The notes: generated by a model not told the origin, from the letters alone. Counted from the first letter of the stretch, positions 25,226 through 61,630 are shown. The stretch is DNA of 64,000 bases from Casuarius casuarius (GCA_003342895.1 PTFA01000028.1:6243828-6307827); one strand, 5' to 3'. Numbers and translations are program-made.

Positions 25226-25775
25226 TTTAAAACAAGAATAAAAAAAAATAGCAGCATCTTGGGCAGCTAATGCAGTCTCATCAGGACAAGTGCAATATAA
25301 CGTTACCAACTCACACAGCCCAGTTTAGTCTTCTACTGCAGTAAATACATGATTATTCTACATAAAATGTTGCGTTTTGGAACCTTGTCCCATGGGAGGC
25401 ATTGTGCTTTGAGCTGCCCATTTCTAAAGTGACCCTGAAAAAAATAATATCAGGATTCACTTTCCCAACTTAATACCATGCATAGCAAAAGCACTGTGTG
25501 AAAATCAGCAGAAGTTTTCCCCATTAGAAGCATCTGAAGGTTTTCCCAAGCATTATTATTTCATTGCCAATTACAAGACAAAGCCATTTCTTTACTACAG
25601 AACAGTTGACACCAAATAGAAAATTTGAAGATTTGGTTTTACAAATTGTTTGACAAGATTTCTTAGATAAGTGAACCATACATAAAAGCTTTAAAAAGAA
25701 AAAAAAACACAGAAACTTAGCCTTTTAACTGTATTTGGAAACATGCCACACCCACTAAGATCTAGTGTGTATGTG

Positions 25776-25783
25776 TGTAAACA
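25776..25783 (-). promoter_or_regulatory. miR-30 8-mer seed match
   Basis: TGTTTACA in transcript sense, a full 8-mer site for miR-30, in the distal part of the 3'UTR. Confidence 0.35.
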
Positions 25784-25856
25784 AAGTTAATGATGTCACT
25801 TACTGAAGTCAGCAAAAAGATTATGTTTGGTGCAAATGGGGCTATATTAGGATCGA

Positions 25857-25915
25857 TTCATACATACACACCGCATGGGTGTGTGCATATGCACACAACC
25901 ATGCACACCCCCAAA
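25857..25915. repeat. CA/TG low-complexity tract in the 3'UTR
   Basis: ATACATACACACCGC and GGGTGTGTGCATATGCACAC, followed by ACCCCC-type sequence. Confidence 0.7.
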
Positions 25916-26170
25916 CCCTCAAATCCAAATTTCAAATTAAAGAAATCAAAAACTCGCACGATTTTTCCTCATATTGCTTGGGAGTGCTAGGTTCTCTGTG
26001 CTATGCGTCATACCTTTCAAAAGCTTTGTGAAAGTGCTGCTGCAGTACAGCATAACTCAGGGATTTAAAATAAAACAAAAAAATCCCCAAACCAAAAAAC
26101 CAAACTGAACCAAATCCCACCCCTGAATCATATTAGATGGAAACACTATGTATCAATAGAAATACAGAAA

Positions 26171-26177
26171 AGCACCA
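26171..26177 (-). promoter_or_regulatory. Second miR-29 seed match
   Basis: TGGTGCT in transcript sense, a 7-mer match to miR-29 nucleotides 2-8, in the distal part of the 3'UTR. Confidence 0.35.
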
Positions 26178-28178
26178 TGTTTCTTCAGTTATATTCACAT
26201 ATTTTTTTTTTCCAGATAAATAGTTTGTTTTAGATCAAATCAAAACTGGAGTGAGCAATACGGCATATTAAGGAAAAACAACTCTGCAGCGGACAGGGCC
26301 TTTGGCAGGATGCAGTGCCATGTGTTGTGGAGGAAGGGAAATGCAGAGGCCACCCAATGCCTGGATACTACAGAACTCCCTTGCATGCCCACTCTGAGGG
26401 TCTAAGTGATCCTTGTGCATTGCACGGACCCTGCATAGGCAGGACTTCTCCTTAAGAAGCCCTAAGCACTAATTCTCACAACACAGTGCTTGACTTACTG
26501 TTGCTTATGGAAGAAAAGCAAGTGCCAAATTTGCATAAGCACTAGTTTTTCTCTGCTACAACCGCAGATGGAGTGACGTAGTATGGCATGACAGAAGAAC
26601 AAATGGCATCCCATAAGGGGCTGGGCATGCTAAGAATATGGCCCACTGATATAGCAGAGATTTTCTTACTATGAGGAAAATTAGATCCAAATTAGATCCA
26701 AAACTACCATAAAATTTCTTGAGAAATATTTAGTGAAACATCAATTCCGGTTACATACAATTTTCTTATAGAGAAAAAAAGTAGAATTTTAGGCTCAAAA
26801 TTTCAAAAATTAATATATGTAGGAAGAGTATTTTGGACTGCGTTAAATTGTTGTATATTGAACTAATTTGTAACTTTAAGCCCAGTAGTATGACTGTCAT
26901 GATAGCATAACTGTTGATGCTTTTAATAGTAAAGGAGAGTTACTAGAAAATCAAATTCACATGGTCCCATCTGAGAGACCTGACTGGCGAAGGATGAGGA
27001 AGGGAAGAGATGAAGACTAAAATTCTATCCAGAAAAAAACATTCAGAATAATTTTTTAAGTGATGACTATCTTGATATATTAATGTTGATTGAACCTTGT
27101 TTCCTGATATAAGTTTCAGTAAGAAAATACATCTACAGGAAAGCAAGAACAACCCACCAAAAAAAGCACAAAATCCAAATAAAAACAAAAGCCTTACAGC
27201 ATCAGAAATGAAGGGATAATGTAAAAATTAAGAGATAATATAAAAACTACTGGTGACTGGCAAATTTCCTATTATTTCCAATAGCTTAATAAGTACTGCA
27301 TACTTTGTCTTAACACATATATTTCTAGAACAGAGCTATTATGAGAGAACTCCATGGGTTTTGATTGCATATGAAACTGCCTTTAATAGTAATGGGTTTT
27401 CCCCTTGCATCTCAAGGGAAGAATATACTCTTATCTTCACTTAGTCAAAACTTTTCCAAGATTTCTCTGAACACCATTACTTTATCAGCTTTCAATGTGC
27501 GAATTTACTCAGTGTGGTTAGGGAAATTAATAATCATTTCGAGCCACCCACAGTGAATAGCCCCAGAATTCCTAATAAGTTTGTGTTAGTGGGATTCATG
27601 TATTTGTTTCCTTTAACGGAGCCACAATTCTGTAAGTCTTTGGTGCTGAATTGTAAAAGTGTTCACTTTGATATTGCCTCAGTCCATAAGCTTATGAAAA
27701 TAAATCCAAAATGTTAATTATGACAGCCTGATATTTTTCAAACAAAGGTTTTCCAATCTTAATTAGCTCTATGTTGTATCCAATTGTTCTGAGCAAAGGT
27801 GAGAGCTTTTTTCACGACACTAATACAAAAAACAATCCTAGGCAACACTTTAGAGAAACTTCCTTCATATGAAATGAAAATATCTTGACATGCTAACAAA
27901 AATTCTGCCACAGTAGGTCAAGATGTCATCTATTTACTATGAAGAGTGGATTCATTCTGAAATCCAAACTCTCTCTCCTCATAGCCAAATTTTCCTTTGT
28001 TTTTTTCTGCAGTCACTATCAGAAAAGGATATACAACTTTTCTTCTTCCAAATACAAAGACAATCAAGACAGAAGTTCAAAATGCTTCATGAAGCAAACA
28101 TAGCACGGTACCATATTCTAAAGATATCTCTGAAACAATATTGTTGGACTCAATGATAATTTGTAATGTTCATATACT

Positions 28179-28184
28179 TTTATT
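28179..28184 (-). promoter_or_regulatory. Proximal poly(A) signal AATAAA
   Basis: AATAAA on the minus strand about 1.15 kb after the stop codon. It sits in a palindromic-like context (TTTATTGAATAAA), so a signal is present on both strands. Use would give a short 3'UTR that keeps the miR-29/miR-30 pair near the stop but loses the distal sites. Confidence 0.35.
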
Positions 28185-28426
28185 GAATAAAGCAGCTTTG
28201 AAGCTTATCAGGCACTGCCCAACAAAATATTTAGTCAAAAAAAATTATGAACTTTTTAAACTTTGAGCTAGTAGCTCAATATTCTATACAAAGAAAACTG
28301 TAAAATATTTCATAGTTTTAATTCTGAAGCCAACTCTTGCTGGCTTCCTGTACATTTCTTTTTAAAAAAACAAACAACCAACAAAATGAATAACAAAAAA
28401 TTATCATCAGGAAAAATATTCTCAGG

Positions 28427-28476
28427 CAAAAGAAAGAAAGAAAGAAAAAGAAAGCAAGGAAAGAAGAAAGAAAAAC
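28427..28476. repeat. (GAAA)n-rich tract in the 3'UTR
   Basis: Polypurine run on the plus strand, so (TTTC)n in PIK3R1 transcript sense. Confidence 0.85.
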
Positions 28477-29012
28477 AAGTTTAACCTGTAGATATGCTTG
28501 AGACAAGACTAAAGCCTACAGAAAATTCAGTATTGCATAGCACGGTCTAAGGATTCAGCTTTCAGCAAACAGAAAAGGGAAAAGAGAAGCAGTTTGGTAT
28601 TGATAGTTTCCATCAATGATAGTTAGTCATCCAATACTATTTACATTATTATATACTGTATGCCATTGAAAGTCCTGTTTTCTTCAGTCTTAAATATATT
28701 CTTAAAACAGGATTTTTAAATGTCTAAACAAAACACTTCCTGGCACTTTGCTATTACAATTCCTCTGAACAACATACTGTAACTGAAGTCCTTTTAAAGT
28801 GTCCCTTATAAATGAAAGTGCCATTCTGCTACATATCTTTCACCGGAATCCAAAAAATCCACAATGCTGTGTGTCTGGATCCACTGAGTACAGCAACACC
28901 AAATCCAAACCAGGTCATGACCAAGAAATTCCGATAACCGGATCACAAAGACCTCTTACACCTGGGGTCTGCAGAATCCAACGTTCTAGCTGGTAAAGCT
29001 TCAGAAGTGGTC

Positions 29013-29026
29013 GTAAACAAGCACCA
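29013..29026 (-). promoter_or_regulatory. Adjacent miR-29 and miR-30 seed matches in the 3'UTR
   Basis: In transcript sense the sequence is TGGTGCTTGTTTAC: TGGTGCT (29020-29026) pairs with miR-29 nucleotides 2-8 and TGTTTAC (29013-29019) with miR-30 nucleotides 2-8. The two 7-mer sites abut, about 310 nt after the stop codon. p85-alpha is a known miR-29 target in mammals. Function here is inference. Confidence 0.45.
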
Positions 29027-29329
29027 TGGTTAAAGGCCTCTATGTCCCTGCAGGGAGATCAGGTTAGGATTTCTCTCTCTGGTGTTTTTCTTTTCTTAAT
29101 TAAAAAAAAAGCACTTCAGATTAGAAACATATGTTCACAGCTTAATACTGTGATCTCTCCCACTGCAGTTGTGAAGAAAAGCTCTAGTCCCATCTGAAGA
29201 CAGATAGCTTTGATACTGCAGCTCAAATTCTTGAGTAAGGCTGAAAGGAGCCTTCTCTCTCCAGAGGCCTCAATGTTGTCAAATCTTTTCTTTAGAAAAA
29301 AAACCAAACAGCCCAGAGTATTAAGATCT

Positions 29330-52432
<23,103 letters not shown>

Positions 52433-53440
52433 CTGTAAAAGAAAAATAAGAAAAATAAGTCAAGCTACAGTTGAAAGTGATTTCCGTTTATGAAAGCCAT
52501 GACACATAATGCAACCAGTTAATTTTTAAGCACTGAACAAATTCATTTTATCAGCTGTAAAAGACAGTGCAAACATCCCACTTGTCAAGCCTAAATGAGA
52601 ACACTGTACAACTAATCAAAAGCTGAATAAAAATGATGACAATAGCATTTTTATGGCATCTTCTTTTAGAGATCAAATTCACTCCTAGAATCACCCTTAA
52701 TATTACCAGAGGAAAAAAAATACAATAAAAGTTTGCAATCTATAGAAAAAAACAGAAATAAAATGCAAGGAAGAGAAAAATAGTTTTTTGGTCCTGAAAC
52801 ATTTACATCCAGCATGCACCAGACGAGGGAGCTAAACACATCACCATCTGGGAGCTGCTGATTCCCTGGTAAAACAAATTTACAAAGGCCTGAAAGAGCA
52901 GTTGAAATAAGTATTATTACTCATACAAAAGCTCAGTGATAATTTCAGTTTGTTTTCATTTTTCAATCTTAATAGTATTAACAATATAGTTTTCTTGAAG
53001 AAAGAAATTTGTTTTGTACAATGATTGGTGAAGAATAAATAGTGGGATGATCTGAAAGAAGCATCCTGCAGCTTCAGATAAACCTGCATACTGATTTTGT
53101 ACAGTCAGTTTTCACACGATGCAGTTTCTTCACTGAAAGAACATACTGTATAAAGGAATGTTCTGGCTCTGTGATATGAGGCATGATATATCTCTAAATG
53201 CACTATTTTGGGCAAAATAATTATTTCAAAGTTTTAGATCAGTCCTATTCAATTCTCAGAAAGCAAGAGCATTTACATACAGATATTCTTATTAAACAGC
53301 TGCCAGAAACATCTGGCAAACTTTGATGGGTTATGATTGATAAACTTAGCTTAATCATTGAAATAGAAGTTGCCAGTTGCCTAGGGGATGGTGACCTTTG
53401 CCTGATTAAATGCATCATGCACAAATAGAGAGCATTCTTA

Positions 53441-53505
53441 AGCATACATGCATAAATGTGCATGCATGCGTGTGTATACAAACGTACATGCATATGCACA
53501 CACTG
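53441..53505. repeat. CATG/TGCA-rich alternating tract
   Basis: Repeated ATGCATGC, GCGTGTGTATAC and GTACATGCATATGC motifs. Alternating purine-pyrimidine and partly palindromic. Confidence 0.75.
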
Positions 53506-53719
53506 TATTTCTAGAAGACTGAAACCAAACAAGATCATGAGCATAACTAACTAGGAGGAAAAAGAGCAAAATATGAATAGACATAAAAGAGTTTTTAATG
53601 AAAAACTTTTAGATAGCCAGAAAATTAAACATATCGCAAGTGAGAAAAAAATTTTGGCTGACAATTCACCCTATTTTGAAGGCAGCAATTAGGTATCTTT
53701 TTAAAAATGCAAACAACTT

Positions 53720-54490
53720 AAAAATGGGAAAGATAGCAAGGAAAGTACAAAATAAGTTGGGAAGTGCAGAAAACTGAGGAGAGAAGTTAAAGATAATAAA
53801 TAATGATTATGAACTAATAATGGAAGTGGAACATACTGGACATTGCGACATGTGCCTTGCAAAAAGAAGCAGAATGATGGTATGATAATGATGAAATACT
53901 TTCCAGTCCATTCATAACTAAGAAGGACATTAAAAAAACATCTGTTAGTCATAAAAGTTTAACTTAGGAGGCCCAGAAAATGAGTATTCAGGAGTCCCCA
54001 AAGAGTTGCCTACGGAGATTTCTGGCCTACTGCTGTTACTTTTTAATGAATCANGGAAAATCAGAGCAATTCCAGGGGATCAAAAGAGGTTTAATGCTCT
54101 ATCCGCACTCTGAAAGGACAAGTAAGATGACCCTGATGACTACATGCTAGTTATAATATTAGTCCTGGACAAAATAATGGAAAACCTCACACTAGACTCG
54201 TATGATAAAGCAGTAAAAGACAGCACTGTTACTAGGGTTTGTCTGCATAGGTTCAGAGAGGATAGGTTCTGTTAAAAACCACACTACTTCCTTCCTTGAT
54301 GGGATCATAGTTAGTTGAAAAATGCAAATGAGTAATCATAATAAACTCTGAAGTTTTGACAGATATTTGACTCAGTATAACATTTTGATTGAAACTTAAA
54401 TACACGCTTAAAAGCACATGTTAAATAGATGAAGAGCTAGCCAACCAGCCAAACTCTGAATATAGTTATTAATGCAGAACAAACTACCTA
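53720..54490 (+). mobile_element. CR1 LINE remnant, reverse-transcriptase region (pseudogenised)
   Basis: Successive blocks follow the sauropsid CR1 ORF2 in order: CATAACTAAGAAGGACATTA, AGGCCCAGA, AAGAGTTGCC, GGAGATTTCTGGCC, GCAATTCCAGGGGAT, GACAAGTAAGATGACCC, CTGGACAAAATAATGGAAAA, CTTGATGGGATCATAGTTAG, and GATATTTGACTCAGTATAAC. The last corresponds to the F-D-S-V-P-H core of the RT, now with a stop. Frameshifts and stops are frequent. It is inserted antisense to PIK3R1 in the large 5' intron. Confidence 0.75.
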
Positions 54491-57400
54491 TGGAAGGAAC
54501 AGATTTTTTTTAATCTCTTCATACCCATTTCTGCTTTACCAAAAACAAGTTGGGCTCGAATGCAAGACTCTGTAGTCCAGCCCCTGCTGAGACATGCTGA
54601 AACAGAGACTATTTGATCTGTAATATTCAGCTCAAATAGTTCCTTTTGACCCCAGACTACAAATCTCTCTTATGATAATGCCAAATCCATTGAAAGAATC
54701 AAATCAGAGGATCAAATCAGAGTCATAACAAAGGGTATGTTATGAAAACACTCATATTATGATACTAATAGACTCACAGAAAGATAAAGGCATAAAATGT
54801 ATCCCTTACAAGGTAGCAAAGGAACAGTAGGTTTTAAGAACAGAGTTTACATATTTTAATTCTGAAAATAACTTTCTGCTCCTTAGGTAGCTAGTTATAT
54901 GAAGTGCCCTTCTCCCCTTAAGTAGCAGTGATAAAATTGCATCATNTCTGAACAAAAACGCTCATCTCAGTTGCAGAGAGAGGCAGCCTGCAACTAAGAG
55001 TCTAAACTGACACTGAGGAAAGAAGAGAGAGAAGGAGAAATAGATAGAGGAGGGAAGTCAACAGACCATGTGGATGTAGAGCAAACCTCAGATTGGTTAA
55101 AATGAAAGATTTCCTACACTTCTCTCCTACCCTAAAATATGTAACTGGAGAAATATTAAAATTCTGGGCATTCACAGGAGTTCTGACTTCTTTCCTTCCT
55201 CCCTATATCCAATTCCTCTTCTCCAAACAGGCAATTTCCATCTACCAGAGAAACTAGTGAACTTTTAGATATGAACAGAGCCTTTGAAAAAATGACAATC
55301 CATTTTGTAAATACGTAAACCATAAAATACTTATGAATTTGACTAAAACCTCAGGATACTCACCTGCCTTTTAATAATAAGCATACTAGTGAGTAGCAGT
55401 TCTATAGCCAAACAATACATAGACATACACTCCGTGGCAATAACAAAATCTACACTTACCTTCCACACAGTGATCAAAGAACAGTACAACTAAGAAATCT
55501 AATTACAGTGCTCAACAATATTGAAGAAAAAATGCTCACTTTAAAAGCATTTAGGAGATGCCATTAACAAATTAAAATTACTTAACCTCCCACCTATTTT
55601 AGGATTGCCTATTCATTACTGTCATTTCCTATTTAAAATATCCATAGTATCATAGTGCCATTTGTACTTTAAACTTTCCACCTTTTGCACAAAATAGAAA
55701 ATGATGGTCATTTAAAGTTAAGTCCTCAGGAAACACACATCTGCCAGAAGAAAGACTTAAGAGCACTCGTAGAACTGAAGCCAGTTTATAACATTTACAC
55801 AGAAGTCAGTGAAATTTGGGCACAGTGCCCTTCATTTTCAAAATGCTGACAAGAAATGGCAGAGGCTAACTTGAAGAAAACTACAGCTAAGTTTGGAAAA
55901 AACCCCAATTTGACTTCTGGAGCCAGAATACAAGATATCCTTAGAGAAAGTCCTGATTCTAGATTAGATGTTCTGAAGGAAAACACAGCATGCATATTAA
56001 GAGATTTACAGAAGGAAAAGAAAACCTTTCGTATATGTCACCTTTAGTAAAAGGAAAGAGAATAAAATCCCACATGCAACCTGTATTTAGTACCTGATTT
56101 CAAAAGTATCTTTTGCTTTGAAGCATGCTGTAGCACAGCACAGAGGTTTGGAGAACCAAATCCACCCTTAAGAATCTGAGCAACTTTGGAGATCCCTTTG
56201 CTACAATCCAGTATCAGTTTTTCGCTTAAAGTAATCATTTCCCCCCCGCCCAAAGAAATCCTGCAATTTTTTGGAAATACCACCGTCTCCAAAAGATTAT
56301 GGGTCTGAAAAGCTGTCATACAGTTTCCATGTCTTCTTTCTAGTCACAAGTCTGGGAATAGGTCTCCAGATAGTAAGGAAGCTTCTGATGACACATTGTA
56401 AAAGCTGCATTTTCCACTAGCTCTATTTTTACCTTGCCACAGTGAGAACCAATGAGACGAACCAGAAGTCAAGGTTCCTCCAATCTGCGAGCTCTCCACT
56501 CTCCCTCATACAGACAGGCCTGAACAGCACTAAGGCGACAGCAATGTGTGGGAGATGAGAGCATACCTTACGTTTAAGGGTTGCCAACACAGCTACGAAG
56601 TGCAAGATGAAACCAGCACACAGCTGCACCTTTTGGAAGGCTTCTCAGTAAAAAGAGATATTTTGGAGTTAGTACCTGGCAACGACAAGTGGAAATTTAA
56701 AGCTGGAATTTGGCTTCCAAAGTTTCTGAGCCAAATCTTTCATTACTGCTGGAAGAAGAATAAAAATGAATATATAAAAAAAAGGATATAATTTAAAATG
56801 TAACAACACACACCATGGAAAAGAGTTCAATTTCTAAATATTTTTACAGTAACTATATACTAACATTACTTGAATTTAGCTCTGAATCAAGATCTCCATG
56901 CATGTTCTTCACCTTTTTCAAAAAATGGGCATTTAAGGTTATGCATACATACTGCAATCGATGGCAATGCAGCTGTGCATAAAAGTCTAGTATTTGAGAG
57001 GGCAGGTCTTACGATGTTCATAATTGGCTTATGTGCATGCAGATATGCTCTTTATGTATGTAACTGTATCCACTAACATAGTGACTTATGCCTTCATAGA
57101 TTTGCACCTATCCTTGTATGAAAGTCATACAACATGTTCAAACATGAATGGTTTGACCAACATTGAAATTAACTGTGTAACAAACATTAACATATTAATT
57201 AACACAGAAGAACAAGGCAACAGTAACTGTCATTGTCAGGCAAGCTGTGATAATGCCTCCAACAAGTTCCGCTAACAAAACTGTGAAGCAACAAGCCTAT
57301 GGTACTTTTGCGGTGGCATCATCAGTAGCATAACGAAAGACAAGGTGTGCACAATGGTCGATGGATTCTCCATAGAATTCAACCCCTATGCTTACTATTG

Positions 57401-60400
57401 AAAATCCTCGGAAACAGAGGACCTTTCCTTCTTGCTTCAAATGCTGTTATAATAAGAAGTTACACATTGTACTGGGTAGAGTAAAAAATTCAAACAATGT
57501 TTCACTATTATCATCCATCTTCCCTGAAGTAGATACTGAATTTAAATGAGAATTCATAATGGCTGAATTTAATCACTTGTCAGCATATAATGTCAAGTTC
57601 AAGTGGAGATACACATTGGAAATAAGGGTAGTTTTGCATTCCTGCACAGCCTTTCAGGCAGTGGTTGGAGTCAAGGCAATCAGTGTACTCATAGTGGCTT
57701 ACTGCTAGGAATCCCCAAAACAGAGAGACAGCAGTATTGAAGAAGACTACATTGAGAACGCATCAAAAGCTGTGTCTGTGCAAACAAGAGTTCAGATTCC
57801 TTAACATGGGAGATCACCAGGAGGTTCCTCTGCAAGCATGAAAGAGGAGGCTCAATGCTTATCAGAGATTGTCAGGTGGTGACTGCTCCAGATGTACAGC
57901 CCAAACCTTCACTGCCCCCTCACACTTGGTTTTGTCAGCTGGGGAGGAAGGGCCTAGCCCATAATAAAAGAATGAAAAGACCCTTACTGACACAAAGTTT
58001 GTAACTTCTACTGAGAGGGCATTTCACAGTCCATTATATGTTTCTTTATATTCTTAGGAAGGAACAATTTTCTGCAGAAACTTTCAGTAAAGTATTATAA
58101 AACAGAAAAAAAACCCCAGCCCTAAACAAACAGCTCAAATCATCTCGCTATTTGTTAAAAAACAGCTGGTATTGTTGCTAGTAGTGAACTGTAGCCTCCC
58201 TTAGTTCTTAGAGACTAAATACAAACTTCAGATTTTAGCAGGGTTCAAGACAAAGCTTCCATAAAGATCTAAGCTTTGGGTTCAATGCCAGACTAAGACA
58301 GAAAAAAGATGGATCTGGTATTACAAATAAATACCAGAGAGAAGTTCATTCTGAGATTTGAGGACCATAACTATGCCTTGGCTTTAGTAATTTTAGAGCA
58401 CTCCATGATATTTACCAAAACAATAAACAAATGAAGTATTTAGAACTGCCCAGCTGCTTTTAGTAATGTGTTTTAACTGGGCAAGGATGAAAGACAAGAA
58501 GGCGAGTGAAGATAAAGAAATTAATGTCACTGTGTGACACAGAACAATCAAGCACTGCAATAGCCAGTAAAATTATCCACAACTGTTGGAGGAGGAAAAA
58601 AATTCTCCTTATGCCTTTCTTGACCAAGAATATTTGGTTTTGGCTATAGTTAAGTTCTCCTACAGGCAGAATCCATCACTAAACCAGCAGGAAGAAGAGC
58701 TGTTCAGGGTTCGACTACTTTCTCCAGTATTTGTTTCATTAGCAATATTGTAAAAGGTAACACTATTCGTGGAAAAATAAGAAAGGGAGGCTTAAGCTTC
58801 AGTGAATCTGACACATTAATTACGAACGGCTTAATGGGCCTGTCTACTATCACTTGTCTTTTATTTTTATCAGATGTTGTCAATCAGACAGACCGTAGAC
58901 TCAGAATACCACAGAAGCCTTGGCAGCAATAGGAGACTAGATCAGGGAGAAATGAAGAGAGAAGAAGAATATCCTAGTGCTAGACAAAGAAATGGTCTGG
59001 CCCACCAAGGCTATCAGCCTTTGGGCTCACAAAAAGCCCACTTTTTATTTAGGCAGAAAAATGTCTGCGAGTCAAGATTTATTGGGATATGAATGATCCG
59101 AAAGCTACGAAAAGGAATGGAGAAATAACGTCTGCTGGTGACCTTACATGACTAGAGTACAATTGGGAGGCTTGATGGAAATACAGCTAATTCTAAATTC
59201 CCGTCAGAAAATTCTTCGATAATATGCAGCAAGCCCAGTTTATTTCTTCCATCGATCAGTAGGTTTTCATTATGAGCTGGAGGACAAAGTGACAACTTCA
59301 TTCAGATGTTCAGTTTTAATGGTGCACTGAGGATTTTAACCACAGCAGGAAATACAGCTCTGAACTGGAAAAATAATTTATCATATCAGACTGTCAGTCC
59401 TCTTTTTCCTTTGTCTGCAATGGAGAAACATCTGAATAAAGCACAACACCTTTCTTAGGGAATCTCAATGATACCAATTAACTCTCATGGATAAACAGTA
59501 CTCTATTAATGTGTTTCTGGACTTCAAATAGCTTTTTAAAGCATTCATATTTCTGCCGTGGTCCTACACCAGTAATACAGAATGATAAGAATTTTTCAAA
59601 GGGGCTTATTACAAAAGAACATGACTGCAGGAAGAGGGGAATCCTTATCAACATAACCTTCTGAACTTCAATCAATTCACAACATACTGGCCAAAATGCA
59701 AAGTGAGCATTTGTAGAATCCTGTGTGTGAGGTAGGTACTTACAACATAAGTTATAAGGTTGAAAAAAGCATCTTAAACTAATCTTTCGCAGAAAATCGA
59801 AAAAGTATAGGCAAATTGTTATAGTATACATATGTGATACCTTACAGAATAAGGTTATGCAGTCATTTTCCCCACAGGACAAATATATGTATGTTATGAT
59901 CGGGCCATTTATAGTCCAACCCACAGAACCTATGAAGGTTGGAATAAAATCTGAATGTTACTTCATTTTATCTTAGCTACATATAATATGTGGAAAAAGA
60001 CATAGTCACCTGTAAAAATTAACACTGTGAGAAAGGTCAAATACAAATGCCTAGATGCTTTCCAAGGTTATCTGCACGAATATGCAAGGAATGATCTGAT
60101 TGATAAAATACCACGTGTACAGTGATTATGCGGGAAGTTGCGGGGTGGTGGTGTGAGAAAGAATCCCTCTCATCCCCACATATAACCTTGCACCAGCTGC
60201 ATTTAAGGGCTAAGGAGAGTTATAGGCAACTATGAATGAAGGGGAAACAACCCAAGGCAAATATAGATTAATATGAGAAAATAATCTATAAACAATAGAT
60301 AGCAGAAAGCTCTGATTTGATATTGAAAGTTGAATTTTATAATGTATTGATTCTTCAAAAAGAAAGCTAGGTTTTCTTTACCTTTCTCTGACACAAAAAT

Positions 60401-61339
60401 GAATGCTTGTCACAGACCTGCTGCATTAACCATCAAAAAAAATTATTCTAAAACAAAACAAAATGGAAGTTTGGAGAGAAAGAAAGGAAAAAAAAGAATG
60501 TGTCTGACTTGAGGAAAGTTTAGCTGCACAAATATGCAGCAAAATAAGACAGATTTATTTGGCATGAAACCACCAATCAACAGTAGCACTGTAGAATACT
60601 ATATTCCTTCATTACAGTTTGATACTTCTAATAGTGTCTGCTAATCACATTTCACACTTATTAATTTAATGTTTCATAAAGCCCTATTTCTATCCTCTGT
60701 GGAAGGGAAGTGATACAGCCCGTACTGGGGTGGAATTCTGTACATAATATTCTAACAGATTAAACCTCAGTAACTTTATGAATTATGAGCTGTCAGGCAC
60801 TTTTCTCATCTGCCACAGAATATACTTCTTAGAAACAGGAGCTATAAATAAGACAACAGATGTTTTTTGTTGGCTTCAGTTGAAGCACAGATAATTTTTA
60901 AAAAGCAATCTGCAGTTAAAAAGCCTGTTGTAATGACAGTATTCTGCTTCCCTCTATAGGTGAGCTTCTGTAATACTCCTTTTTGAAACTATAACTGAAT
61001 TTAGGATTTGAAATGGCTGCAACTATTTCCAATTAGTATTTCTTACAGAATGCATGCAATGAACATAATCAGAGAAAGAAGAAGCCCTGTTCTGGGGAAA
61101 AACCGCAAGGCTTATGAAAAAAATATCAACCAAGTACAGTACATTCCTACATGCAGTACGCTGCATTCTAATGCCACACATAATGTTTAACTTAAACTGT
61201 TACATGAAAAAAGGAAAAAAAATCAAGGAAGAGAAGGGAAAAACACTTGTTTATTCAACTGTTTTGTCAAAGAGCTGTGAGACAAGCCAAAATAGTACCA
61301 TAAGAAAAAGAAAAGAAGAAACTGAAAGCTGCCTTTCTG

Positions 61340-61630
61340 CTTCTAAGTAGAGGAGGGCACCCAGGAAGCCGAGCTGAGGGGACCACGAGCTCGCACAGGA
61401 CAGACAGGGCTGGCCATGGAGCTGGAGCAGGCAGGCACGAGCACCAGCAGGGCTCTGCATGGCAGGCGCACCTTACCTCCATCCACAGGCCACGACCCCG
61501 CAGGGCTTACAGAGCTCCCACACGTCTCAGGGGCTCGGAGGCTGATTCAAACTTCAGTCCTGTCCTTCATTTCTCACAGCTCACCGTAAGCCCTGAGTGA
61601 CTGCAGGAGCGCAGCGGATGGCAAGATTCT
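61340..61630 (-). other. GC-rich block in the large 5' intron, with a splice-donor-like site
   Basis: About a dozen CpGs in 280 bp, unlike the surrounding AT-rich intron. On the minus strand GAG|GTAAGG (GT at 61476-61475) is a consensus donor after GC-rich sequence, and ACG|GTGAGC occurs farther upstream. It could be a non-coding alternative first exon of PIK3R1. No coding sequence recognised. Confidence 0.3.

Larger units (their letters stand above)
24985..29329 (-). other. PIK3R1: PIK3R1 3' untranslated region (probable extent)
   Basis: About 4.3 kb from the stop codon to the most distal convincing poly(A) signal, close to the length of the mammalian PIK3R1 3'UTR. No coding ORF is supported inside. 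It holds A/C-rich low-complexity runs, a (TTTC)n tract in transcript sense, and seed matches for miR-29 and miR-30. The 3' end is inferred from signal position only; earlier signals could give shorter forms. Confidence 0.7.

Noticed and set aside
58690..58720. GGTTCGACTAC resembling a tRNA T-arm / B box
   Set aside because: No A box at the right distance and no cloverleaf; treated as chance.
59478..59924. 148-codon minus-strand ORF
   Set aside because: AT-rich, Cys/Phe/Ile-rich composition, no family resemblance, inside an intron; an open frame of this length is plausible by chance in 64 kb.
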